From Patagioenas fasciata (taxonomy: Eukaryota; Chordata; Aves; Columbiformes; Columbidae), in NCBI RefSeq assembly GCF_037038585.1, contig NC_092525.1, positions 30,096,367 to 30,160,366 on the forward strand: a stretch of DNA of 64,000 nt, in the 5' to 3' direction. The notes under the pieces are model-generated. The model ran no database searches and was not told the DNA's origin. It saw nothing but the letters and a program-made list of their open reading frames with translations. Positions 48,301 to 59,900 of this stretch are shown one piece after another; position 1 is the stretch's first letter; the number at the start of each line of letters is the position of its first letter. Position numbers and translations under genes: made by a program.

Positions 48301-49209
48301 GGTGAACGAAACCATAATGTCCCCCCATTCATCTCTCTAGCAGTCACTGCTCTCTGCTTTACGTAGCTGTTTACTTTTTCAGGCATCTTATGCCATAGCA
48401 TTAAGACACAACAGGGTGTGCTTTACTGGGACATTAATAATACATCGGGTGCGTTGTGAGCCATGACTGCAAAGGCTGAATGGCTTCAATAGCTCAAGAA
48501 ATGTATTAATGCTCCAGTAAACCACATCTGAGAGTGGTAATTCAAGTTCTATTTTGTCATTTTATTAATGACACAAGTTATATGATATTATATGTGGTGC
48601 TGTCTGGTGGCACGCATAGGCAACGAAGGGACAGCAAGACCATGGGCAGTGCTGGGCAGATCAGCTTCTGTTCCCTGCATGTGGGGAGGGCAACTTTAGT
48701 TTGGGAATTTTACCTAACTGCATATTGTTTGGGGGAGTATTACAGCAATAGTACAGATAGCCTGTGCAAACCTGTCTAACATATATAACAATGAGGGTGG
48801 CAATGTTATGAAGGGTACATATACATACTAGAAATGGGAAGATGGATGATTTGCACGTGCCTAATGCTTCAGTAGGAAAAGCTAGGCTCCTTGTTAGGAA
48901 GAGAAATGATGAAAGATAGGGACAAAAATATATCCCAAAGAACGCTAGAAAGAAGGAAAGAAAAACGCCAGTTTATAGGTACCATCTCACCTCATTAAGT
49001 ATCTTAATTCCCTTTTATTGTCCATACTGCACTGAAGCTTACAAGATGTATGCATGATTTATAAACAGTGCTGTGCATCAGTTGAGCAGTTTTATACAGG
49101 GCTCTGGAAGGCTGAGACACGTGTGGTGCTTGGGTTTGAGTGGGTTATTCTGCAGCATTTGAATCTTGCCTGATTTCATTCACAGTGTCGCTTGGCTCTG
49201 CTGTGCTTG
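45341..49209. other. Non-coding DNA, nothing recognised
   Basis: C-rich stretch at 46150-46380 and C/T-rich stretch at 47640-47780. A 22-base A run broken by one G lies at 47233-47254, without a recognisable retrocopy upstream. Open frames up to 100 codons overlap on both strands. Confidence 0.55.
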
Positions 49210-49680
49210 CATGCTTTTATTTTGATAAATGCTTAAACACCTCTATATCAAATGAAACCAGGTAAATATGCACCCACTTTACTCTGACATAATTTTAAAA
49301 TTAGTTCATACCTGGATAGACCTGCATTTCATTAAAGTCCACTAAATAAGAGTCATTGATATTTATTCAGAGCCAAGAAAGCTTCATGGATAATTTTACA
49401 GTCATTTAATTATTTTATTTTGTTCAACTTAGCATATTTTAGATTTTCTTGTCCTCTTAACTGTGTTAGCTGTACAATCATGAAGAAAATCTAAAACAAC
49501 AATGAAAAATGCTGTTGTTCAGATTCCAAGATAAATCCAATAACAACGATGACAGGATTGATTACAACAGAATCAGCAAAACCTCTAGACTCTTTTTAAT
49601 GCAGTTTGAGACATAAAGAAGATAATGAAAGATGTTACTTGACAGCAGTAGGATCTATGTTTAGAGCTAAAAGCCAAATG
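49210..49680. other. Candidate conserved non-coding block
   Basis: AT-rich, repeat-free sequence with homeodomain cores (CATTTAATTATTTT, TTAAAATTAG) and a run of short A/C-rich words (AACAACAATG, AATAACAACGATGACAGG). It lies immediately upstream of the ancient LINE at 49.9 kb. Confidence 0.3.
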
Positions 49681-49919
49681 TTCTGAATTTTTGTTTTTGA
49701 TGTTGAAACATTTTTCCACCGTGAAATACGATTTTTGTCAAAATTGACGTATTCATTAAATTATATTAATTTTTATGACATTTTCTGGAAAAAAATATTT
49801 TTCAAATGATCCTTTGGAAAATTCTATTTGGGAAAATGAGATAAAATCACAAAGTAAAAGCGTGTTTTAAATTAAATTATTCGTGTGTTTATTGTTTTAA
49901 CCTCATTTTATGTTATGTC
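49681..49919. other. AT-rich DNA flanking the ancient LINE
   Basis: Contains repeated TTTTT/AAAAA words of the form GAAACATTTTTCC and CTGGAAAAAAATATTTTTC. This style recalls an old amniote repeat rich in GAAAATTTT, but I cannot assign it. Confidence 0.3.
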
Positions 49920-51045
49920 ACCAGCAGTATTGTTCTCTGTGGTGGTTTTATGGAACCTAGTCCTCTTCGCCCTCTCTGTCGGCACTTTTCTGCACCTCTG
50001 GGTAATTTCATCTGCAAACAGGCAATCAGCCACAGTCTGCGTGGCCACTCACAGATCCACCTGTGTGCTCACAGCCTGTCTCCTCTGGCCAACTTCAGCT
50101 CTGGGCTTGTTTCCCTGTCATTTCATGTAGATGACTGTCTGTCAACTCAGACTCGATGCGGATGAGACAGAACTTTTAATCTTCCCCAATTCACGTCCTT
50201 CCTGCTAGTCCCCTTTTTGATCACTGCGGACAACCTCACCGCCCTCACTGTCACTCAGGCCCATAATTTGTGTGTCATCCTTGACTCAGACCCTTTCTCA
50301 GGTCCTCACATGCAGGCTGTGGCATAATCCCACTGACTGCTCCTGCTTAGCATCTCTAAGATGTCACCTTTCCTGTCCATCCCCATGACTGAGGCCTTTG
50401 TCTAGCCTCTTCTATGTCTCAATTAGTGCAACATATTTTTCATCAGGCCTTGACAAATGCAACATTGGCCTTTTGGTGCCCACTTAAAATGACACTGGAA
50501 ATACTCTTTGCCCATCAATCTCCCATTTTCTGTCCATCCCTCCTCCATCTCCTCTTTGTGTATTGTACCAAATGTTACCTGTTCATCCTCATTTTTGTGC
50601 TCTGTCACAGTCCACTTCCACCTGTAGTTATCAACAGCTACTTAGTACTGCCAGCTGGGATGGCCCCGATGCCAGCTCCCATTGCCCACATTCTGGCTGC
50701 CCAAACTTGCATGCCCAGCTCCACCCTGCCGCCTCTCACTTCTGAGAAGAGCATCCTGCAAGCAGCTGCAAGCTGCCTTGCATCCTCATCCCCACCAAAC
50801 ATTAGACTCTCCATGCCCTCTTCCCCCAGCTACGGCTGTGGTCTTCATTTGCTGCCTGTCCTGTTGCTCAGTATCATCCTATGTTCCCCTGTATGCCATC
50901 ATCCATTTTTCTGTGTCCCACTTTTGTCTCTTGCCTTATTCTTATGTTTTAAGTCTTTAGGAGCAGGTACCATCTTTCTATTTTGCATAATACTTTGAGA
51001 CTCAGCCCACAATCAGATCTCATGGGGTAGAGGTCCATTTTACTC
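49920..51045 (+). mobile_element. Ancient LINE remnant, L2/CR1-L3 type
   Basis: Non-LTR retrotransposon fossil. Four segments in the right order support it. At 50145-50190 translation gives LRLDADETELLIFPN, the -(K/E)TELL-F- motif downstream of the RT catalytic site. At 50259-50295 it gives HNLCVILDSDPFS, matching the (R)NLGVILDS motif. At 50350-50400 it gives SISKMSPFLSIPMTEAFV, matching the RPFLSIP segment. At 50953-50985 AGTCTTTAGGAGCAGGTACC resembles the AGCTCTTTGGGGCAGG 3' end of such elements. Stops and frameshifts interrupt every frame. The 194-codon open frame at 50414-50998 reads a different frame across the pyrimidine-rich 3' part and is not the element's protein. L2 and L3 share these features, so the exact family is open; the 5' limit is uncertain. 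Confidence 0.7.
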
Positions 51046-54000
51046 ATACATACACACATGCACATACACATATAATATAAATTGTTATTCTTTATTAATG
51101 TTATTACTGTTAGAATATAGCATGGCATATATCAACTCATACCTTTTTATGACTTATTTAATATTCTACTATTTTATTGTCCTCAACTTTTATTATTGTT
51201 ATTTGAATAATTAACTCTGCCAGCTATTAAATACAGATTTGAAGCTTCTTATTTTCTAGATTAAAGCATCTCCCACTTCTGTTATAATGAAACACTTGAA
51301 TTCTTGGACAATCTGAACCTGAAACTTAGGTAAGAGTCAAAGTGTTTCATTACAAACAAGCAAGAGGTGCTTTGATCTAGAGAATAGGATTTTAAATATT
51401 AATTTTTCATCTTAAAGATGAGATCTAGCACAATAAACTGCATTGTAAATATAAAGTGAAATCACAGAAAAGTTCTGCTATTGTAATGTGTAACGTATGG
51501 AATATGTTGAGAAGACACATTCATTACATGGGGCTTGTCAGAAGGCACCCTGGCTCCCCCAGCTGCTGGGAGTTTTGGTATTTAGAAAGCAAACTGTCCT
51601 ACTCTAACAAAATTTGAGTTTAAAGCTGAGAGAATGTCACTGGAAGCTCACTGTGATGGGAAGGTCCAATCAGGCACACAGCACAGCTTGAGGTGGTGAT
51701 AGTCCCGCTGCGCAAACGATGACTGCAGAGGGTCTCTGTGGGCCCAGCTGGTGCAATCCACCGCTGCTGCCAGCACAACACTAGAGCAGATCACAAGCCA
51801 TGAGGGATGTTTGGGAAATCTCAGGTTTGCACTGTTAACGAGTCAGTTCAAAGTTAATTTTTAAAACTTTTTTCTATTCTGACGTATTTTGAAATGTGGC
51901 TTTATGCTCTCATTTACAGTAGGTGTGAAATAGCTGCCTTTCCCATGAATATAGTTGTTCAGGTTCTGAGTTTTGACTAGGTCTTCAAGTGTGTTTAGAT
52001 TTCCACTTAAAATACACCATTTTCCTATTTTAGTTTGCCAATAGAATACGCTCCAGTGTGAATATTTTGCAGTGTCACCAGAAAACAGCAGGAGAAAAGT
52101 GTTAAAAGTTGCTAATGAAAAAAAGGAAAAAAATACTGTGAGAGATTTATTCACAGTACACACATGTAAGAGCTCTCTTCACCCAGAGATTTCCCCTAAG
52201 CCGTGGAAAGGTGACCATTTCTTAAAGAGTCTTCCCAGTCCCTGCTGTGAAATCCAGAGTTATCACGTCTTTCAGGGCATGTGAGCTGCATGGAGGTGCT
52301 CAACTCCCAGGAATCTTTTTGGGAACCAATAGGCGATGTACTGATACATTTCATAACAATCTCTATGGAGACCAAAACTGGGGTGCCATCCTCCAAACCG
52401 ATCATGATAGAAAACCATGTTGGCAAACATGGATTAGTGATTGCTCCTCTCAGAGTCAGAGGCTACCCTAGATGATGTAGTTTATCTCGATGTAAATCAG
52501 ATGTGACTCAGCAGCAGACACTGTACCACCAAATGTGCAGAAAACTTGCGTCAGTGCTGAATCAAAGCCTGAAACATGGATCATTATTTAAAGAGAGTTA
52601 TGAGAATGCCATGAGTTTCAAGAAGATCAACACTGCTGAAAAAGGGAAAGCCAAGAATTATAGATATAGTGATAGGAAGCTCTTAGGATTTATTAACTGT
52701 TTTGTTTGGACTTATTAAAAAGGAGTGACACCCATTAAAGTATATCACAAGAACGAGCTATCTAGCAGCCCCAGAGCTGTGACTGAAGGGGAGCTCTGCG
52801 ATAAGGTGAGGGCTCTCTATTGCTTTCCAATGATGAGACACTCAGTAAAACAAAGAGAAGGTCTTGCTTTATAAATTGTTCACTCAATTCAAGAGTTTTC
52901 TCGAACGAATGTTGTTCTACAAATAACCTGTAAGAGCAAACAGGCCAATTGTCATTAAATACGTATACTTAGGCATCAGTCTGAGATGTTTCTGATGTTT
53001 TTATGACAACTCTCTAGCCGTGTTGTTTAAGGAAGATGCGCACTGGCACTGTAGATGGCTGCTGGCTCGGTGCCAGCACTGAGTGAAGGAGCACAGTTTG
53101 CTGCCTCACATGCACAAGTGGCATTACTGTCGTGAGCTGGGCAATTTTCAAAATGCTGGCATCGGTGTGGAGAATGTGGACAGGTGATGCTACTTTGGCA
53201 ATTCTTTTTTGCTGTCTCCTCACAGTGGTATTTCTTCAGGTTGCCAAACCGCAGGCTGGGCCCTGTTTCTGTATTTACCTAAGCACCTCTGCACTTCAAG
53301 TGCTGCAAGAATCAGCCATACTCCACCTCGTTTTCCCACCAGCCTCTACATACACATCTTGCAAGCTTTGCATAAGCAAAAGCCAGAGCTGACACAGTTG
53401 GGACTGTCCCCACCAGCAGTAGTGTTCTTCCCCTTCCCTCTGTCATCTCTTTCAGATTTTAGTCACTCTTTGGTGTTAGCAGCTTTCTTGCAGCGCGGAT
53501 ACCCAGAGGTTCAGTCCGAGAGCTGTACATGCACACACACTCACTGGGTCCTTTCCAAGCAATGTTTCTAATCCACTTTCCATTAGGTGTTTTTGTCCTG
53601 CCGCTGCCCCCTGCCCATCATGCCGCCCCAGGACCTCACTACCTCTGGGATCTTCTTCTATGCTTCTTGATAAGCAAGTACATGTCACACACTAAGATAA
53701 ATCTCTTCAGCTTATTTGATTGCATCTGCACCAGCCTTTTCAGTCATGTCGGAACAACTCTGGGATTATTTATCTGCAGTCAGGAAATTCTGCTTGGTCA
53801 GTGTACATTTGACATTATGTAAAAACAAGGCTGTTTCTTTTAAATGGTAACTGTGAATGGGGAATTTGAAACACCAAAGTTCCAATCCTGCTTTGTGGAA
53901 GCTCAGAGAGCGTTGCTAAACAGGGTACAAAATACTTTTGCAGGTGGAGTTCCAGGATCTATTTGAGCTATTTGACCACATTCCTTCAACTAACTTCTTC

Positions 54001-54217
54001 TATAATTCAGACCATTTTATTTTTCAGTGTAAAACCAGCAGTGTTTTTAAACTAACCGGGACAACTGAGATGCAACTGGGGGTAGCTGCCTTTCTTTTTT
54101 GGAAAATAATTGTCAGCTGCCCTATGTTATGGCAATAGGAAACTGTCAGATTAAAAATCTCATGCCATGCTGTTTTCTACCACTGCTCCATAAGGACACT
54201 TGATCCTTTGTGCATGT
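51046..54217. other. Non-coding DNA, nothing recognised
   Basis: A short CA/TA-rich stretch (about 51047-51075) follows the LINE and may be its degenerate tail. The rest is unique; open frames up to 120 codons (53209-53571) overlap others and have no domain. Confidence 0.6.
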
Positions 54218-54279
54218 TTGGGGTTTTTTTGTGTGTTGGTTTTTTTTGTTTGTTTGGCTGGTTGGTTTTTTTGTTTTTC
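54218..54279. repeat. T/G-rich low-complexity tract
   Basis: GGGGTTTTTTTGTGTG, a T run with TTTG units, GGCTGGTTGG and a further T run. Same orientation as the other long tracts. Confidence 0.8.
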
Positions 54280-57200
54280 TCATTTGGGTGAGCTTCATTG
54301 CAGCTTATTATTATTGAAAGTTGGAGAACAGATTGAAGACTGATTACAAGGATATGGTGTACCATGGGAAAAGCCTAGTTATATAAAAGCTTTGACTGAG
54401 ACTCAACTACTTTGTGTTCTGCAAAAGCTACTGCAGGCAGCCCTGTTGTTTTTATTGATCTTATAGATTCAGTACTGGGGCATTTAGAGTTTAGCTTTGC
54501 TTTGGAGACTTGCTTATTTTGCTTGAATTTGCTCAAAATTCAACAGATTAAAGCGATCTGACAGATTTTTGAATGCTGGCCTAGAAAAAGAAATAAAAAG
54601 GCTTCACATATAAGGTGAACCAGCTGTCTCCAGAAAAAGAGTTATCACTCCACACCGTCACCCGATTCCTGATGCCCAGAAACTCTGAAGGCAGTGAAGC
54701 GTCTGCCGGGACAGGCAGAAATGTTCCCTCTCTGTCGCGGGCAGGAGCAGCCACGTGCAGCAGAAGCAGTTTGGTGTGACGGGGCTGAGCCCAGAACCCC
54801 CAACAGCCGGTCCAGGCTCCCACTCAGCGGCAGGACCAGCCCTGAACCTCTCGCTGTGGCTCAGGTCACTCAGCCCGAGCAGCTCCTGGAGCTCTGCTGA
54901 GGATCCAGCCTCCTGCACCGTGTACCTCACTTTCCCGATCTGCACAGCAGTGGCATTTCCTGCATTTTTAACAGAAATCTTTTAAAACTATGATGCTCCC
55001 AAGGATATGGAAGGTGCTGTAGTTGCTATTTTACTTAATATTAAAAGGCTAAAAAGCCCATGAAAACATATAGCTATGTGGAAATTAATGATGGTATCTC
55101 CTGTAAACTAGTGCTGTGTATGTATCTATCCACTCATAACGTTTTAAAATATACATAGCAGAGTGCAGATAGTGATAACACATTTGATTTTATCCGCTAC
55201 TAATATATATATATGTCAGACAAATAACTTATCTTTCTTCCTACTTTCTGTATTGATAAAATCCATGGAGGATTTAATCCATCCAAGTGTGCTTCTCCAC
55301 GTTATTCATCTCAACTGTGCACTCAGAAAGTTCAAATATTTAAATTGGTTTAAGGTAAGAATATTAATGGCTGTTCTTAGAAATTCAATAAAAGTTACAT
55401 TTTCCCAGTTGATGGATACTGTCACAAATGGCTACCGAAGAAGTGTACATAGTTAATTATTTTGCAAAAATTAGGATCTTAGTCCAAGTATATAAAGACT
55501 TTTACTAGTATGTGTAATGAGAAGCACTGAAGCACTCTCAGCTCCTGATTGATGAAGAAGTGTACTAAGGATCCCAGCCGATAAACCTTAAAGCAGCTCA
55601 TGACAAGCAGCATTGTGTGTCGTCTGGGTACAAGATCTGGGAGAGTTAAGGTTATCCTCCTGCACAGGACACGGAATTTGCTGTAGATGAACATTGTTTA
55701 CTCCTAAAATGTCGATCCTGGTGAAAAAGAGGACTGCCACAGAGAAATGCAACTTTTGTCTAAATGTGCAGGTTTTCAATTAAAAATACAGAAGGAGAAA
55801 CCACACAAAACTTAGGCAGAGAATTCGGCAGACAAGGAAACGAGCCCTGTACAATGTTACACTGTGACCAGCCACCTCCTCTTAGTGCAAAGCCAGAACA
55901 TATGCTGCATTTCAAGTCTGTTTTTAAATACACCCCTAATTATGAAATCATTACCAGAAACCTGCATGATAAGGAAAGAAGAATTATTATATTAACCTGG
56001 GGTCTTCGGTGCACTCAGAAGCATCACGAAGCTGCTCTCCTGCAGTCAAAGCTTGCGCACTCCCTCTTTTCTCTCATCCAGTGAGTCACTTCTCCCCTTT
56101 AATCTCCCATTAAAATCCTTTCTATCCTCTTCAGTTTATGACTGTTGCTGCAAGGTGGTTTGTGGCACTCGGTATGGCTAATCCTTGGGATCGCATGGTA
56201 TTGAGAACAGAATAATTGAAAACAGCTTGAAGCAGTTGTAGTTAGGCACACAAATCAATGACAGATAATCATTTAAGCACAAACCAAAACAGACATTTAC
56301 ATGGAAAACAATCATGGCCTTGGAGTTACACCCCATTCTCCCCATGCAAAATCTTTCATGGATTTGGCAGAGTACCCTCAAAAGCTAAACCCAGTTGCCA
56401 ATGTGGCCATCCCCTCGAGGCAGTGCTGGCAAACCCCTGCTGGAAACCTGAGCTGAGCTGTAAATAGGTTTTCCTTAAAGGCTGTCCAGCTTCAGGCAAG
56501 ATAAAACTGCCCTGTCTCCCAAGCTGTGTGAGAGTCGTGGTCTGAGAGGAGCAGTCCAGAGCTATGCAAAGCCACACAGCAGAGGAGAGTGTGGCGCTGT
56601 GTCCCTGCTTTGGGGGTGCTGCTCCCATCCCAAGTCCCCACCAAGGGAGGTGGGTCAGGCTCAGGTGCACTGCACTGTGTATGGAAGTGCAACAATAACA
56701 AAGAAAAACTTCTTAAGTGGATTGTTTCCTGACTTGACAGTGCAGGTGGGAATGCGTATTTGCCTGTCATTTTCTGATGACAATCATATTTATACCAGCT
56801 GGTTAAAATGTTTTAATAAATGATTACCTGATGAGAACACCTTTTCATGGCTGTGGTGCTGGGGTTTGCTCATTTTTGCCACAATCCAAATAACTGTTCA
56901 AATGAAAAAGCAGCAAACAAAACCAATAAAATGACAACTTTAGATCTTTCTGAGAATCTTTAGAAAGACACCTGGAAACCTAAATTCCAGCTCACCTCAA
57001 GTAGTAAGCTGAAAATGTGTTGAGGATGCCATATGCTGTCTGCTGGCTGTCCTGAGGACCTGGAAGAGCCAAGCCTCTGTCCCAGTCTGAGGGCCCAGTC
57101 CATAGCCAGGCAAGTGAGCGAGTGCTGTTACATGTATGGCTCCCATAGTTCTGAATTTCTCTGAGTGAATTTCTTTACAACTGTCCAGTTTAGAGACATA

Positions 57201-58261
57201 GGAAAATCCAGAGTGAATTCCCCTCCACCCCTGGTGAGGAGCTGGTGGATACAGCCCCTCACTGCTCTCACGGCTGCAGTGCCTCTGCCAGGAGCCGACT
57301 GCCCTGCTACTGGTGTGATGCACATGTATGCACAGAAACCAGCCAAAAAAGGCTGGTGATCTAGTGATTTTTTATTATTTATAGCTACTTACAAGTAGGT
57401 GAGTGGTATTTTTTTCTTATTATTTAGCCTTTTGCTTTAGAAACATCAACATCTTCACCAGATAAGTTTCAAAAGTTCAGTTGCCAATTTTCCTTCCTCT
57501 TTCTGTGACTCTGGTGAAAGGGTATTATTTATCAAACTAAGTATGTATTATAATCTTTGCAAAATGGTAAAGATCAAAGACTACCTTGCATCAAGCAGAA
57601 TTACAGTGCCATAACATTTTATCTTGTTACAGCTGATATCAATCATGGCTTGACAGCAAGCTATAGAAAAGGTTTTTTTAGTTGGTATCCCTGGCACGCT
57701 GCAACATCTGAAATGCAGCAGCCAGCTAGCATGTGCTCTGGGTGTGAAAGGGAAAAACCAGCAGCATAAGTAAGTGCTTTCAGTATCCATGTCATTAAGT
57801 ACGGCCATTTGGCAGTGAAACACATACACACGACTTTAATTCTGCCTGTGGCTGTGCATCCTTGTAAGGGAAGAGATAAAAGCCTCTGTGGGAAGAGAGG
57901 GCTTGATTTCAAGTGACAGTGGTGACATTTTCAGCAACAACCTCAAGTGCGGCGGAGTCCACTGCATGATACTCCTGCCCCAGAGGCATGTGCATCATCC
58001 TCATTTTGCTGGGAAGAATCTGGATCAGCAGCCAGAAGCAGCCGGGCTGCTGGGCACTGGGCAGCACGGGGGGCACTGACCTGCTGTGCCCTAAACCGCT
58101 GCTGGCTCCATACATTGTGCTCTGCAGCTCTCCTGCACCAGCCATAAGCCAGTTGCACTCTCCTTGCAATTTGCAATCATATCTTTGTTTAATTTAGGTT
58201 TGGGAGTCTTTTCACACTGACCACAGACAGGCTAAGGGAAGGAGTGAGTTTTCTCATTGGA
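54280..58261. other. Non-coding DNA with one AT microsatellite
   Basis: A short (AT)6 lies at 55202-55213. GC is higher at 54.65-54.92, 56.4-56.7 and 57.95-58.15 kb. Open frames up to 108 codons occur on both strands in conflicting frames. No family or exon recognised. Confidence 0.55.
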
Positions 58262-58750
58262 ACAACGCATTCTGGGTGTCATCTCCAAGCATGTGGAGGA
58301 AAAGAAGGTTATCAGGAGTAATTAGCATGGATTCACCAAGGGGAAATCAACCTGATAGCCTTCTGTGATGGTATGACTGGCTGGGTAGGCAAGGGGAGAG
58401 TAGTGGATATTGCTTACCTTGACTTCAGCAAGGCTTTTGACACTGCCTCTCACAACATCCTCATAGATAAACTCAGGAAGTGTGAGTTGGATGAATGCAT
58501 GGTGAGATGGATTGAGAACTGGCTGGGTGACAGAGCTCGGGGGTTGTGAACAATGGTGCAGAGTCTGTTTGGAGGCCTGTAGTTAGTGGGGTTTCCCAGG
58601 GGTCAGTACGAGGTCCAGTTCTGTTCAACCTGTTCATCAATGACCTGGATGAAAAGACTGAGTGCACCCTCAGCAAGTTTGCTGATGATACCAAACTGGT
58701 AGATGAGGTTGCTTCCAAACCAAATCATTCCGTGATTCTATGATTCTCTT
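58262..58750 (+). mobile_element. Internally deleted CR1 LINE
   Basis: Bird-type CR1 non-LTR retrotransposon. Readable reverse-transcriptase segments follow in order: VISKHVEEKKVIRS, then LDFSKAFDTASHNILIDKL, then [14 protein letters not shown], then [20 protein letters not shown], then the catalytic FADDTKL (FADD at 58678-58689). Directly after that the sequence jumps to the 3' end, TTCCGTGATTCTATGATTCT (58728-58747), so the C-terminal part of the RT, the rest of the ORF and most of the 3' UTR are deleted. It is also 5' truncated, which is normal for CR1. A stop in the first segment and frameshifts near 58345 and 58548 make it non-functional. Its clear bird-type tail is the main reason for the avian assignment. 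Confidence 0.9.
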
Positions 58751-59599
58751 GCCCCTTCCCAGGACCCTGCCAGGCCTGTTTTACAGCACTTGAAGTACTG
58801 CACACACTGTGTCCCCCAAACTTATCTCTGGGAACATCTGGTGGAAAAAAGAAAGGAAAAGTGAATTATAAGGTCTCTGTTCTCATACATATCCTTTCTA
58901 GCAGGGATGTATCCCTCCTCTACATGTCTGGAGCCAGCCCCGTGTGTTTTTCCTTGCAATATGCATGGATCCAACAGCAGCACCTTTCCCTGCTGTGCTC
59001 ACAGGCTGTGCAGCTGCAAAGCGCTACCTGAGCTCCCAGCCAGTGCTAGACCTCAGACCCTGCAACAGGAGCCGGCACTTTTCCCAAAGCACCAGCAGGT
59101 CACCTGCAGGCCTCCGGCTGCACCCCCAAACGCAGCCTGCAGCCAGCCAGTGCCAGCAGGAGTAGCCAGGCTCAGCCTGCCCAGCCCCTGCACCACTGCA
59201 GGTATGAGCTCTGGGGCTCCAGGAAGGGGAGGCCTTGGTTGTATCGAGCAACTGGAGCACGTTGGCTTCTGTATTTGGGTTACATTAACATTATAATTTC
59301 ATAACAGGCAACTTCAAATGGTCCTGCAATTGTTTCTCAGATACTTCAATCCACAGAGGGAACCCTTTCAACATAGCAAAGTGGAGAAGAAACAAAGTAA
59401 ATTCAGTCCAGAAAGTACAAGGGTCTGACAAATTTAGACATCCTGTGTTTTCAAGAGTCTCCTGCTATTTGAATAGAAAACTGCATTGTTTTAGACAAAG
59501 TGCACACCTTAAATTTCTTAGTCTCCTCTCCTGTTGCTAAAAGCCACACAATGTACTTGCCCACCAGTTACTAAAATGCTTCTAAAAACTTGAAGAATT
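58751..59599. other. Non-coding DNA, nothing recognised
   Basis: GC-richer at 58.9-59.27 kb with a 129-codon open frame (58907-59296) that has no domain and is opposed by an overlapping minus-strand frame. Confidence 0.55.
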
Positions 59600-59900
59600 A
59601 TTTGAAAAAGAGCATTCCTATTCCTTATGCATAAAACATGCATGCATATTCATATAAAACATTTAGAAAAATTTGTACCAGTTATAATTAGCATGTTTTG
59701 TGCATCTATTTTCTTTGCTATTAAATAACAAATTTGTGGTAACCATAGCAACTGGAACATCACATGGTACTGGTGCTATTTTGGGGATAACATAAGTACC
59801 TTTCTTAGAGAAGCATTTACACCTCTAAGCTATGAATTTTAATAATTTTCACAATAAAATATCTGTTGGGTAGATTGTATTCATCCCTCACTATAACATT
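59600..59900. other. Candidate conserved non-coding block with an X-box
   Basis: AT-rich, repeat-free DNA with TATAATTAGC, ATTTTAATAATTTTCAC and the X-box described separately. Enhancer-like in composition. Confidence 0.35.
59739..59752 (+). promoter_or_regulatory. RFX X-box match
   Basis: GTAACCATAGCAAC fits the X-box consensus GTNRCC(0-3N)RGYAAC at every position, with a two-base spacer. RFX factors bind this site in promoters and enhancers of ciliary and other genes. A match of this length is unusual by chance in a 64 kb window but not impossible. No promoter or exon is visible nearby, so a distal enhancer would be the more likely setting. Confidence 0.5.

Noticed and set aside
50414..50998. 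Open frame of 194 codons, the longest in the window
   Set aside because: It lies inside the ancient LINE in a frame that does not match the RT segments. The peptide is Leu/Pro/Ser/Cys-rich, as expected of pyrimidine-rich DNA.
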